64,000 nucleotides of DNA from positions 10,432-74,431 of the forward strand of contig CAJTJC010000011.1 in the NCBI GenBank assembly GCA_910576655.1. Reading direction: 5' to 3'. Below the pieces are notes generated by a model, which worked only from the letters and a program-made list of their open reading frames with translations, made no database searches and was not told the DNA's origin. The position numbers were made by a program, and so were the translations under genes. The stretch comes from an uncultured Christensenella sp. (lineage in GTDB: Bacteria > Bacillota > Clostridia > Christensenellales > Borkfalkiaceae). Positions within the stretch are counted from its first letter, which is position 1; the number at the start of each line of letters is the position of its first letter. This document shows, in pieces, positions 1 to 8,368 of this stretch.

Positions 1-606
1 ACCATTTTCGGCAGGACCATTCAGGTCGGCGTTTGTCCCGACTGCGGCGGAAGCGGCAGAATGGTCACGGATAAGTGCCCCGACTGTAAGGGCAAGGGCT
101 TCGTAAGGAAGGAAACGCGCTTTACCGTCAATATTCCCGCGGGCGTCGATAAGGACAGCAGCCTCAGAAAACGCGGCTACGGTCAGGCGGCGGGCAACGG
201 CGGCGAGGCGGGCGATTTGTACATCTTTTTCAGAATCGAGCCGCACAAGCTGCTGCGCCGCGAGGACAAGGATTTGTACGTAACCGTTCCCATTTCTTAC
301 AGAACGGCGGTGCTCGGCGGTAAAATTACCGTTCCCGCAGCGGACAACACTATCGAGCTGAACGTGCCCGAGGGCACGGCTTCGGGCACGCGCTTCTGCG
401 TGCGAGGCAAAGGCGTAAAGACGGTCAACGGTATAGGCAATCTGTACGTTACCGTAGAGATAGATATTCCCCAACGACTTTCGCGCGACCAGCTTAAAAA
501 GCTGTCCGACTACGAAAATTCGGTTTCCATAAAGTCCTGCGACAATATGCAGAAGTACGCCAACAATATGTCGGCGGTGTACGGCAAAAAGGTCGATAAA
601 CAGTAA
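1..606 (+). CDS. dnaJ: Chaperone protein DnaJ, C-terminal part (cut by window edge)
   Basis: DnaJ is the cytoplasmic J-domain co-chaperone that delivers unfolded clients to DnaK. Only the last 201 codons are present; the frame is open from base 1. Two CxxCxGxG zinc motifs (CPDCGGSG and CPDCKGKG) lie at the start of the visible part. They are followed by the usual C-terminal beta domains (IPAGVDKDSSLRKRGYGQ, GDLYIFFRIEPHKLLRRE). The J domain, the Gly/Phe linker and the first zinc repeats lie upstream of the window. Zinc repeats plus client-binding domain identify the family clearly. Confidence 0.95.
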   Translation, partial: TIFGRTIQVGVCPDCGGSGRMVTDKCPDCKGKGFVRKETRFTVNIPAGVDKDSSLRKRGYGQAAGNGGEAGDLYIFFRIEPHKLLRREDKDLYVTVPISYRTAVLGGKITVPAADNTIELNVPEGTASGTRFCVRGKGVKTVNGIGNLYVTVEIDIPQRLSRDQLKKLSDYENSVSIKSCDNMQKYANNMSAVYGKKVDKQ

Positions 607-641
607 AACTATACTTCGACTATAAGGATAAATTGCATAAA

Positions 642-673
642 AACAGCCGACCGCTGTCAAGCGGTCGGCTGTT
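642..673 (-). terminator. Intrinsic terminator, minus strand
   Basis: A 13-bp perfect stem (AACAGCCGACCGC with its complement) has a 6-base loop. Read on the minus strand it is followed by TTTTTATG. It lies downstream of the minus-strand DUF3737 gene and probably ends that transcript. It may also slow dnaJ readthrough from the other side. Confidence 0.7.
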
Positions 674-676
674 ACG

Positions 677-835
677 TTATCCACAAAAAGTTATCCACAT
701 TATAGGTTGTGGACAGGCGTTAATAAAGGGGTAAGGTAAAATTATATCCACAATTTATCCACAAAACGCGTAAAACAGCGTTTCACGCGACAGTTTTCGA
801 CAAACATCCGTTTTTTATGCAAAAAGTTATCCACA
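677..835. other. Cluster of DnaA boxes
   Basis: Four perfect TTATCCACA nonamers start at 677, 691, 755 and 827, all in the same orientation. There are also near matches at 744 (ATATCCACA) and 708 (TGTGGACAG, inverted). Two are spaced 14 bases apart and two 11 bases. The last box contains the stop codon of the DUF3737 gene. The region between dnaJ and that gene holds no other coding sequence. It could be an origin element, a DnaA-titration site or a regulatory site; no dnaA or dnaN is in view. Confidence 0.65.
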
Positions 836-1681
836 TTTCCTTTCGCGCGTGACGACTTCGCCGTTACAGGGTACGACGTTATCGCCGCGGATAACCTCGC
901 CTACGCTGTCTACGGTGATAATTCCGCTTTTCGGGTTTTTAATAGATACTATATGGCCGGTAACGTCCGCGTTTACGTCGGAATATTCGAACGCGAGGTC
1001 GCAGCCCTCGGTGCGGCAGTTGATAAGGGTAAGGTTTTTGCAGTAGCAGAGGGGCTGAGTGCCGATAATGAGGCAGTTGATAAGCGTAAGCCCTTCAGAA
1101 TACCAACCGAGGTATTCGCCTTTAAGCACGGAATTTTTTACCGTCATATTCTTGCAGTGCCAGAACGCGTCCTTCGTGTCGAAATTGCAATCCTCTATGA
1201 CGGCGTTTTCTACGTACTGAAAAGAGTATTTGCCTTTCATGGTTACGTTTTTCAGTTTAATATCGCGGCACTCGAAAAGGAAATACTGCGATTCCACGGT
1301 GCAGTCAATCATTTCAAGTCCGCGGCAGCGCCAGCCGAACTCGGGCGAGTTGACGTCGCAATGCGTCAGCACCGTGTCGTCGCACTCTCTCAAAGCCTTA
1401 ATTCCGCCGAGCGTGCTGCCCTTGATGACGCCGTTTTTCGAGTACCAGAGCGCGGCGCGGGTAAGCTCGTCCATAGTACAGTTTTCTATAACGTAGTCGC
1501 TGTCGTGCCAGAAGGGATAGCGCAGCGAAAAGCTGCAATTCTTGACCGTCACGCCGCGGCACTCTTTAAGCACGGATTCGCCGTCTGCGGGGCCCGCAAA
1601 CGTGCAGTTTTCTACCGTCGCGCCCGAAAGGTTGTAAAGCGCGCGCTCTTCGTCAAACGTCTTGCCGTAAATTCTATTCAT
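827..1681 (-). CDS. DUF3737 family right-handed beta-helix protein
   Basis: The protein is 284 residues from the chosen start. It is built of short repeats with alternating hydrophobic and Asn/Cys turns (ATVENCTFAG, VTVKNCSFSL, LTLINCLIIG), which is the pattern of a parallel beta-helix. It resembles the DUF3737 family of small cytoplasmic proteins of unknown role. An upstream ATG at 1741 exists, but a near-perfect promoter lies between the two starts. The ATG at 1681 (MNRIYGKTFDEE) is therefore preferred and would be read from an essentially leaderless mRNA. No signal peptide or catalytic motif is visible. Confidence 0.8.
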   Translation of the reverse strand: MNRIYGKTFDEERALYNLSGATVENCTFAGPADGESVLKECRGVTVKNCSFSLRYPFWHDSDYVIENCTMDELTRAALWYSKNGVIKGSTLGGIKALRECDDTVLTHCDVNSPEFGWRCRGLEMIDCTVESQYFLFECRDIKLKNVTMKGKYSFQYVENAVIEDCNFDTKDAFWHCKNMTVKNSVLKGEYLGWYSEGLTLINCLIIGTQPLCYCKNLTLINCRTEGCDLAFEYSDVNADVTGHIVSIKNPKSGIITVDSVGEVIRGDNVVPCNGEVVTRERKCG

Positions 1682-1687
1682 ATTTAT

Positions 1688-1716
1688 ATTATAGGATAAA
1701 AGCCGCTTTATGTCAA
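1688..1716 (-). promoter_or_regulatory. Sigma-A promoter of the DUF3737 gene, leaderless
   Basis: TTGACA (1711-1716) and TATAAT (1688-1693) on the minus strand are separated by exactly 17 bases. Only six bases separate the -10 from the ATG at 1681. Transcription should begin at or beside the start codon, and no ribosome site is possible. Confidence 0.85.
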
Positions 1717-1815
1717 TGCTTTTTAAAAACGGCACGGGCACGGGCGATAATATTGTCGAAAAATGAAAGGCGTAACAAAAATTGTGAAACTTTAACGAAA
1801 GTTAAAAGATTTCTA

Positions 1816-1844
1816 TTGCAAATTGAGTAAATATATGGTAAAAT
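1816..1844 (+). promoter_or_regulatory. Promoter of the V-ATPase operon, leaderless
   Basis: TTGCAA (1816-1821), a 17-base spacer and TAAAAT (1839-1844) stand seven bases before the ATG of the first V-ATPase gene. No Shine-Dalgarno sequence fits, so the operon's first cistron looks leaderless. Confidence 0.8.
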
Positions 1845-1851
1845 TTACGGT

Positions 1852-2169
1852 ATGCAGGAAATAATCGAACTTATAAATAAAGCCGAAGCTCAGGCGGCTG
1901 AAATAAAGGCGAACGCGCTTGCAAAGGCGGCTGAAATAGCTGCCGCGGCAGAGGAACGCGCTGCGGATATAGAAAAGCTTTCCGAGGCGGACTGTAAGTC
2001 CCTGCGCGAGCAGATAGCAAAAAACGCAGCGGCGGAAGCGCAGCGGCGTTACGACGACGAAATTACGGTCAACAGGGCGAAGGCTGCGAAGTACTGTGCC
2101 GACCGTTTAAAGGAAACCGACAAAACTGTAAACGACATAGTTCGGAGGATAACGCGTGGCAGTCGTTGA
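1852..2169 (+). CDS. V-type ATPase peripheral stalk subunit G/H
   Basis: This 105-residue Ala/Glu/Lys-rich protein is almost entirely helical coiled coil (repeated AEIKANALAKAAEIAAAAEE-like heptads). That is typical of the small stalk subunit (AhaH/NtpF type) that pairs with subunit E to brace the rotary motor. It is the first gene of the operon, in the ntpF position of Enterococcus hirae. Its 3' end overlaps the next gene by 14 bases, which suggests translational coupling. Low-complexity composition makes the assignment depend mainly on position. Confidence 0.8.
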   Translation: MQEIIELINKAEAQAAEIKANALAKAAEIAAAAEERAADIEKLSEADCKSLREQIAKNAAAEAQRRYDDEITVNRAKAAKYCADRLKETDKTVNDIVRRITRGSR

Positions 2170-4150
2170 AATGAGCAAACTCAATCTCATTGCGCTCGAA
2201 TACGACAGGGACAGCATTTTAAACGCCCTGCAACGCACTCAGGCGACCGAGATTAAGCTCTACGGCGAAACCGAAAATACTCAACCGTTAGAAACGGACA
2301 CGGAGGCTTTGCGCGACCGTCTTGCAAGGGCAGAGGCGGCGCTCGAAGTCCTTTTGCGGCGCGTAGAAAACTATTACAAGGAAAATAAAATCAAGTCGGA
2401 CAATCTCGGCGAGACGGAAGTAAGCTATGGCGAATTTATGGGCGCGCGAGAGGCGGCTGACGAAACCGAGAAGCTGATAGATAATATAAATGCCGTTATC
2501 GACAACGAAATGCAGCTGAAAGCCGAGCTTGCCAAGACCGAGCGTCTGCTTGCGACGGCGCGCATTTATTCGTGCTACGGCGGGTCGCTGCACCCCGAAA
2601 ACACCGCTCACGTTTCGGTAAAGATAGGCACCGTGCCCGTGCAGCAGAGGGAAAGCTTTGCAAAGGCTGCCGACGGGGTTTCGCTGCTGAGTTATAAATT
2701 TATTGCTGCGGACGCGGAAAGCGCGCTTATAACGATAGCCGCGCACAAGGCCGCCGAAGCGGAGGTTTACGACCTTTTGAGCGGCGTCAACTTTTCCGCC
2801 TGTCCGTTCGACGGGGACTGCACGGGCGAACAGCTTTTCGCTACCCTCACCCAAAAGAAAACCGAGCTTTCGATAAGCATACAACAATTAAATAAAGAGC
2901 TGCTGTCGCTCGAAGCGCGCATACGCGAACTTAAAATATATTGCGACTTCGTTGGGTTCGAGCTGGAAAAAGCCGAACAGTGCGAAAAAATGCGCAAGAC
3001 GCAAAAGACCTTTCTTTTAGAGGCGTACGTTCCTACGGAAATGCGCGAAGGAGTAGAGGGGGCTTTAAACGAAGCGGCAAGCGCGGTATGGTACGAATTT
3101 TCGCAGCCGTCCGAGGACGAGCAGCCGCCGACGCTGCTGAAAAATAATAAAGTAGTCAAAAACTTCGAGGCGGTGACGGACATGTATTCGCCCGTCAATT
3201 ACCGCGAATTCGACCCCAACACGGTTATGGCATTCTTTTACAGTCTGTTTTTAGGCTTTATAATGGGCGACGTTATTTACGGCCTGCTGATGTCGGTAAT
3301 CGGCGGGTTCGTATATTTCAGGTCCAAGCGCGAAACGGGTATGAAGAAGCTTGCGGGCGTATTTGCCGTCGGCGGAATATTCGCAATACTTTGGGGCTTT
3401 TTGTTTAACTCGTTTTTGGGAATGGCGGCGTTGCCGCACACCGTTATGCCCGACGCTATGAGCGGACGGTATTCGCTTATGGGCATACAAATTCCGTCGG
3501 TACTCGTTATCAGTATGATAATCGGCATAGTTCAGCTCGGCGCGGGCTACGCCTGCCGCGCGGTTCAGTGCTGGCGCAGGGGCGATACGTGGGGCGGAAT
3601 TTTCGACGGCGTAAGCTGGACCATGTTTATGGTCGGCGTACTGCTTGCCGTAATAGGACTCGTCGAAGATTTCAACGCTTCCCCGCTTGCGCTTGCGGGC
3701 GGAATAATTGCCGGCGGGTCGCTGTTACTTGCAATGCTGACCGCAGGCAGAAAGGAAAAGATAGTCGGCAAATTCACCAAGGGCTTCGGCGCTGCGTACG
3801 GCGTTATAAATATCGTTTCGGACATTTTAAGCTACGCAAGACTTTACGGTCTGATGCTGTCGGGCGCGGTAATCGCGCAGATAATTTCGGGCTTCGTGGT
3901 GACGGGCTACAACGGCAGCACGCCGTTCCTTTTCAGCGGTAACGCGGGGCTTATAATTCTCGGCGTGGTGCTTATGGTCGTAGGGCATATCTTCAACCTT
4001 GCGATAGGTCTGCTCGGCGCGTATATCCACGATGCAAGGCTTCAATACGTCGAGTTCTACGGCAGATTTTACGAGGGCGAGGGAACGCTGTTCAAGCCCC
4101 TCGGCTCGGATATGAAGCACACTTATCTCGTTTTAAATGAAAATAATTAA
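2156..4150 (+). CDS. ntpI: V-type ATPase subunit I (a-type membrane stator)
   Basis: This is the 664-residue membrane stator that, with the K ring, forms the ion path. The N-terminal half (about 1-340) is a soluble helical arm. The C-terminal half holds roughly seven to eight membrane spans, starting near FYSLFLGFIMGDVIYGLL. It includes the conserved segment VINIVSDILSYARLYGLMLSG, where the essential Arg of DILSYARL faces the rotor. The GTG start at 2156 is preceded by GGAGG (CGGAGGATAACGC). Length and architecture are normal for bacterial NtpI. Confidence 0.95.
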   Translation: MAVVEMSKLNLIALEYDRDSILNALQRTQATEIKLYGETENTQPLETDTEALRDRLARAEAALEVLLRRVENYYKENKIKSDNLGETEVSYGEFMGAREAADETEKLIDNINAVIDNEMQLKAELAKTERLLATARIYSCYGGSLHPENTAHVSVKIGTVPVQQRESFAKAADGVSLLSYKFIAADAESALITIAAHKAAEAEVYDLLSGVNFSACPFDGDCTGEQLFATLTQKKTELSISIQQLNKELLSLEARIRELKIYCDFVGFELEKAEQCEKMRKTQKTFLLEAYVPTEMREGVEGALNEAASAVWYEFSQPSEDEQPPTLLKNNKVVKNFEAVTDMYSPVNYREFDPNTVMAFFYSLFLGFIMGDVIYGLLMSVIGGFVYFRSKRETGMKKLAGVFAVGGIFAILWGFLFNSFLGMAALPHTVMPDAMSGRYSLMGIQIPSVLVISMIIGIVQLGAGYACRAVQCWRRGDTWGGIFDGVSWTMFMVGVLLAVIGLVEDFNASPLALAGGIIAGGSLLLAMLTAGRKEKIVGKFTKGFGAAYGVINIVSDILSYARLYGLMLSGAVIAQIISGFVVTGYNGSTPFLFSGNAGLIILGVVLMVVGHIFNLAIGLLGAYIHDARLQYVEFYGRFYEGEGTLFKPLGSDMKHTYLVLNENN

Positions 4151-4174
4151 TATAAAATTCGGAGGTTCATTATT

Positions 4175-4615
4175 ATGGAAACAGGTTATATAATCGGTAT
4201 AATCGGAATTGCGCTTTGCGTGCTGCTTTGCGGAATAGGTTCTGCTTACGGTCTTTACAAGACGGGCGGCGCGGCTGCGGGCGTGCTGGGCGAGGACCCC
4301 AAAAAGTTCGGTAAGGTGCTCGTTCTCGTGCTCCTTCCCGCAACGCAGGGTATTTACGGCTTTATTATCGGTATTATAGGCTCGTCGTCGCTTGTCGAGG
4401 CAATGACTGCGGCGCAGGGCTGGGCGCTTTTCGGCGCGGTTATGCCCATGGCGGTTTCGGGCTTCGTAACCGGCATTTTGCAGGGTAAATCGGCAGTCAA
4501 CTGTATATACGCCGTAGGCAAGCAGGAATCGCTTGGCGGTAAGCTTATCATTTATCCCGCAATGATAGAGTTCTACGCAATTCTCGGACTTATCATTTCT
4601 ATAATGGTTATCTGA
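4175..4615 (+). CDS. ntpK: V-type ATPase rotor subunit K, sodium-type
   Basis: This 146-residue proteolipid forms the rotor ring. It has four membrane helices in two hairpins. The second hairpin carries the ion-binding Glu (E132 in PAMIEFYAIL); the first lacks it, as in E. hirae NtpK. The residues that bind sodium in E. hirae NtpK (Leu61, Thr64, Gln65, Gln110, Glu139) have counterparts here at L54, T57, Q58, Q103 and E132, all with the same offset of seven. I infer a sodium-translocating enzyme. A good GGAGG ribosome site precedes the ATG. Confidence 0.95.
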   Translation: METGYIIGIIGIALCVLLCGIGSAYGLYKTGGAAAGVLGEDPKKFGKVLVLVLLPATQGIYGFIIGIIGSSSLVEAMTAAQGWALFGAVMPMAVSGFVTGILQGKSAVNCIYAVGKQESLGGKLIIYPAMIEFYAILGLIISIMVI

Positions 4616-4676
4616 TTTTTGAAAACGTACTGCGTCGGGTTGCGCAATGCCGCCCCGATAAAGCAAGAGGTATTCT

Positions 4677-5249
4677 ATGAGTGAACAGGCGATAGTCGAA
4701 AAAATAATAGCCGACGCCGAAACGGAGGCGCAGGCAATAATAGCCGACGCCGAAAAAAAGGCGGAGGCAGTCGTCGCGGCTGCCAACGGGCGCGCTGAAA
4801 GGCGGCTTAAAGGCGAAAGGGATGCGGCTGAAAGAAAAGCGCAAAGCGTGCTTGACGGCAAGGCTGCAACCGCGCGTCTCGACAGTGCGAAGATAATGCT
4901 CGGCGAAAAGCGCGCCGTAATCGACGAGGTTTACGCCCGCGCGCTTGCGGCTATGCGCGAAATGGGCAAGGCTGACGCCCTGCGTTTTTGCGGGCGGCTG
5001 CTGTCCGAGTACGCCGAGGAGGGCGACGAGATAGTGTTCGCCGACAACTTTGCGTATTCGCAGGACGCGGCTAAGCTTGACGTGGTTAAGGAAAAGAAGC
5101 TGAAGGTTTCGCCCAAAAAGGCGGCGATTGACGGCGGCTTCCTGCTTATAGGCGCGACCTCGGATAAAAACCTTTCGTATTCCGCGATACTTGCCGCGGA
5201 CAGAGAGGACAATCAAGCTGAAATAGCGGGCAAAATTTTTTCGGTTTAA
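4677..5249 (+). CDS. ntpE: V-type ATPase subunit E (peripheral stalk)
   Basis: This 190-residue stalk protein has a long Ala/Glu-rich N-terminal helix (about 1-100) and a compact C-terminal domain that normally binds the top of the A3B3 head. The order K-E-C-F matches ntp operons. AAGAGG lies just ahead of the ATG. The N-terminal helix contains repeated EKIIADAE/AIIADAEK units that would pair with the small stalk subunit encoded first in the operon. Confidence 0.88.
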   Translation: MSEQAIVEKIIADAETEAQAIIADAEKKAEAVVAAANGRAERRLKGERDAAERKAQSVLDGKAATARLDSAKIMLGEKRAVIDEVYARALAAMREMGKADALRFCGRLLSEYAEEGDEIVFADNFAYSQDAAKLDVVKEKKLKVSPKKAAIDGGFLLIGATSDKNLSYSAILAADREDNQAEIAGKIFSV

Positions 5250-5293
5250 ACGAGTGCGGCCCGCGCGGTCGGTAATATTTTGGAATTATTAAA

Positions 5294-6262
5294 ATGGCTA
5301 AGGATTTGACTTATACGAACGGCGTTATCGCCGTGCGTGAAAAATATCTTTTGAACGATAAGATATTAAAGCTCTGCGAGGCGGGGGCAGAGGACGCGCT
5401 GCGTTCTCTTTCCGAAAGCGGCTTCGGCAAGGACGCGCAGATTTCTTCGGTATACGACTATGAAGAATTGGTCGCCGCGGACGAGCGCTCGATTGACGAA
5501 TTCATACGCGAATACGCGCCCTCTAAGGCAGAGCTCGAATATCTTCTTTCCCCGCGCGATTTTCACAACGCCAAGGCGCTTGTAAAGGCGGTGTATCTCA
5601 ATCTGGACGCCGAAAAGCTTCTCGCCCCCGACGGACTTTATCCCGCGGGCAAAATACTCGAATGTATCAGGGAAAACGCTTTGCAGCCGCTCAACCCGCA
5701 TCTGCGTCAGGCGATAGCGGACGCGGCGGAGCTGTTTGCAAAGGGGGACGCATCGGGCGCGGAAATAGGTCTTATATTCGAAAAGGCGCAGTTTGCGCAT
5801 TTGAGCGCGGTCTGCTCGAAAAATCTTCTTTTGAAAAAGCTTATTGCGGTTAAGGCGGATATGACGAATATTTTAACCGCGCTCAGAAGCGACGGCAGCG
5901 ACTATGCAAAACGGTGCTTCGTAAGCGGCGGAAGACTTGCGGAAAACAGGCTGATGCAGCTTTTCGGAGAGGATAAAAAACGCGTTGCGGACTCGTTCAA
6001 GGACACGCCGTATTACGACTTTATAAAAAGCTGCCTGGACGCGACCGCTGCGGCAATGCCCCTTACTGCGGCAGAAAGAATTGCGGAAAGCTACGAGGCG
6101 GAGCTGCTTGCGGCGCGGCGGTACGATTTAAAGCGCAGCCAGCCCTTCCTTTATTACGTATTCAGAAGAAGGGCGGAAAACGCGAACGTGAGAATACTTT
6201 TCGTTTGTCTGCTTGCGGGCATGCGCGAGGCGGACGTAAAACGTAGGCTCAGGGCGGTGTGA
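5294..6262 (+). CDS. ntpC: V-type ATPase subunit C (V0D/AC39 type)
   Basis: This 322-residue mostly helical protein couples the central shaft to the K ring. The motif LLSPRDFHNAKALVKAVYL is characteristic of the NtpC/AhaC/V0D family, and the C-terminal PFLYYVFRRRAENANVRIL is also typical. Length is normal. It is followed after a single base by subunit F, consistent with coupled translation. Confidence 0.92.
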   Translation: MAKDLTYTNGVIAVREKYLLNDKILKLCEAGAEDALRSLSESGFGKDAQISSVYDYEELVAADERSIDEFIREYAPSKAELEYLLSPRDFHNAKALVKAVYLNLDAEKLLAPDGLYPAGKILECIRENALQPLNPHLRQAIADAAELFAKGDASGAEIGLIFEKAQFAHLSAVCSKNLLLKKLIAVKADMTNILTALRSDGSDYAKRCFVSGGRLAENRLMQLFGEDKKRVADSFKDTPYYDFIKSCLDATAAAMPLTAAERIAESYEAELLAARRYDLKRSQPFLYYVFRRRAENANVRILFVCLLAGMREADVKRRLRAV

Positions 6263-6263
6263 T

Positions 6264-6584
6264 ATGATTGAGGGCAGACTTGCAATCGTCGGCGACGGCG
6301 ACAGTATAACGGTGTTCAAGGCGGCGGGCGTTGCTACGTTTCCCGCCGAAAACGCGGAAAAAGCGCAGACGGTTCTGCGCAGAATAGCAAAGGATTATCA
6401 GGTCATATTCCTCACCGAGGAATACGCTCGCGCGATTGCCGATTTTTTAAAGCGGTTCGACGAGCAGCCCTATCCCGTTATATTGAGCATACCGTCTAAA
6501 AACGGTAGCTCCGGCTACGGCATAGAGCAGATGAAGAGCGCAATGGAACGCGCGCTCGGCGTAGATATATTATTCAACGATTAA
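6264..6584 (+). CDS. ntpG: V-type ATPase subunit F
   Basis: This 106-residue central-shaft subunit binds subunit D in the rotor. It has a small Rossmann-like fold with the family pattern GDGDSITVFKAAGV near the N-terminus and VIFLTEEYARAI in the middle. It begins one base after the stop of subunit C. It is named ntpG by position in the E. hirae scheme; archaeal-style naming would be atpF. Confidence 0.92.
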   Translation: MIEGRLAIVGDGDSITVFKAAGVATFPAENAEKAQTVLRRIAKDYQVIFLTEEYARAIADFLKRFDEQPYPVILSIPSKNGSSGYGIEQMKSAMERALGVDILFND

Positions 6585-6604
6585 CGGCGCAAAGGAGTTG
6601 CATT

Positions 6605-8368
6605 TTGGGAAAGACGGTTAAAATTTCAGGCCCGCTTATCATTGCGGAGGGTATGGCAGACAGTAAGATGTTCGACGTCGTGCACGTCTCCGACAAGGGG
6701 CTTATCGGCGAGGTTATCGAGCTTCGCGGCGACAAGGCTTCTATACAGGTTTACGAGGAAACGTCGGGATTGGGTCCCGGCGAGGACGTCGTATCAACGG
6801 GCGAGCCTCTCTCGGTAGAGCTTGCGCCCGGCTTGCTTTCGGGCATATACGACGGTATTCAGCGCCCGCTTACGACGCTGTTTTTCAAGTACGGCTCGCG
6901 CATTTCCCGCGGGGTTTCTGTAAACAACCTCGACAGGGAAAAGAAGTGGCATTTTTCGCCCCGCGTAAAGGCGGGCGACAGCGTTTGCGAGGGCGACGTT
7001 CTGGGCGTCGTTCAGGAAACGGAAATAATCGAACATAGAATTTTAGTCCCCAACGGAATGACGGGCAAGGTCGTATCCGTGGAAGAGGGGGATTTCACCA
7101 TAGAGGATACGGTTGCGGTAATTCAGACGGGTCTTGGCAAAAAGCCCGTCAGCATGCTTAGAAAATGGCCCGTGCGCCGCGGCAGGCCGTACAAGGAAAA
7201 GCTTATGCCCGACACTCCAATGGTCACGGGTCAGCGCGTTATAGACACGCTGTTCCCCGTCGCGCGCGGCGGCGTTGCGTCGGTGCCGGGGCCTTTCGGC
7301 AGCGGCAAGACGGTCGTTCAGCATCAGCTTGCAAAGTGGGCGGACGCGGACATCATAGTTTACGTCGGCTGCGGCGAGCGCGGCAACGAAATGACGGACG
7401 TGCTCAACGAATTTCCCGAGCTTATGGACCCCAAGACGGGGCACCCCATAATGAAGCGCACCGTGCTTATCGCAAACACCTCGGATATGCCCGTCGCCGC
7501 GCGTGAGGCGTCCATTTACACGGGTATAACCATTGCGGAATATTTCCGCGATATGGGCTACAACGTCGCAATTATGGCGGATTCGACCTCGCGCTGGGCG
7601 GAGGCTTTAAGGGAAATGAGCGGCAGACTCGAAGAGATGCCGGGCGACGAGGGATACCCCGCGTATCTTGCAAGCCGCCTTGCGGAATTCTACGAGCGCG
7701 CGGGTATCGTCAGAATACTCGGCAGTCAGGAGCGTCAGGGCTCGGTTACCGCGATAGGCGCGGTTTCGCCCCCGGGCGGCGACCTGTCCGAGCCAGTCGC
7801 GCAGGCAACTCTTAGAATAGTAAAGGTGTTCTGGGGTCTTTCGGCATCGCTTGCGTACAAACGCCACTTCCCCGCCATCGACTGGCTGATAAGCTATTCG
7901 CTTTACGCCGATAAAATGCAGGACTGGTATAACGAATTCGTCAGCTCCGACTTTTTGAGATACCGCCAGTTTATAATGACGGTGTTGCAGGAGGAAGCGG
8001 CGCTTAACGAAATAGTCCGCCTCGTCGGTATGGACGCGCTTTCCTCGCGCGACAGACTGACCATGGAAACGGCTAAGATTATCCGCGAGGACTATCTGCA
8101 CCAGAACGCGTTTGACGACGTGGATACCTATACGTCGATGAAAAAGCAGTACCTTATGTTAAAGCTTATATACGAATTCGACACCCGCGCGAGGGAGGCG
8201 GTTGCTTGCTTCGCGTCGGTGGAGGACGTTCTGGCGTCCTCGTGCAAAGACAGAATAGGCCGCGCGAAATTTATTCCCGAGGACAGGCTGGAAGAATTCG
8301 ACGAAATAGCAAAGCTTATAAATACGCAGATGCAGTCGCTCTGCCGTGGAGATGAGGAAGATGTTTAA
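6605..8368 (+). CDS. ntpA: V-type ATPase catalytic subunit A
   Basis: This 587-residue catalytic subunit hydrolyses or makes ATP in the A3B3 head. The Walker A loop GPFGSGKT is at residues 229-236. The A-specific insertion (about 115-190) and MADSTSRWAEALREMSGRLEEMPGDEGYPAYL-like segments are present in part. The start is TTG at 6605 behind AAGGAG. Length and motifs are complete. Confidence 0.97.
   Translation: MGKTVKISGPLIIAEGMADSKMFDVVHVSDKGLIGEVIELRGDKASIQVYEETSGLGPGEDVVSTGEPLSVELAPGLLSGIYDGIQRPLTTLFFKYGSRISRGVSVNNLDREKKWHFSPRVKAGDSVCEGDVLGVVQETEIIEHRILVPNGMTGKVVSVEEGDFTIEDTVAVIQTGLGKKPVSMLRKWPVRRGRPYKEKLMPDTPMVTGQRVIDTLFPVARGGVASVPGPFGSGKTVVQHQLAKWADADIIVYVGCGERGNEMTDVLNEFPELMDPKTGHPIMKRTVLIANTSDMPVAAREASIYTGITIAEYFRDMGYNVAIMADSTSRWAEALREMSGRLEEMPGDEGYPAYLASRLAEFYERAGIVRILGSQERQGSVTAIGAVSPPGGDLSEPVAQATLRIVKVFWGLSASLAYKRHFPAIDWLISYSLYADKMQDWYNEFVSSDFLRYRQFIMTVLQEEAALNEIVRLVGMDALSSRDRLTMETAKIIREDYLHQNAFDDVDTYTSMKKQYLMLKLIYEFDTRAREAVACFASVEDVLASSCKDRIGRAKFIPEDRLEEFDEIAKLINTQMQSLCRGDEEDV

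Noticed and set aside
677..835. Firm call of the replication origin
   Set aside because: DnaA boxes alone do not prove it; dnaA, dnaN and a clear unwinding element are not visible and skew cannot be judged from one window.
953..1699. Open frame on the plus strand opposite the DUF3737 gene
   Set aside because: It is the antisense shadow of a repeat-rich gene, with no ribosome site, promoter or domain.
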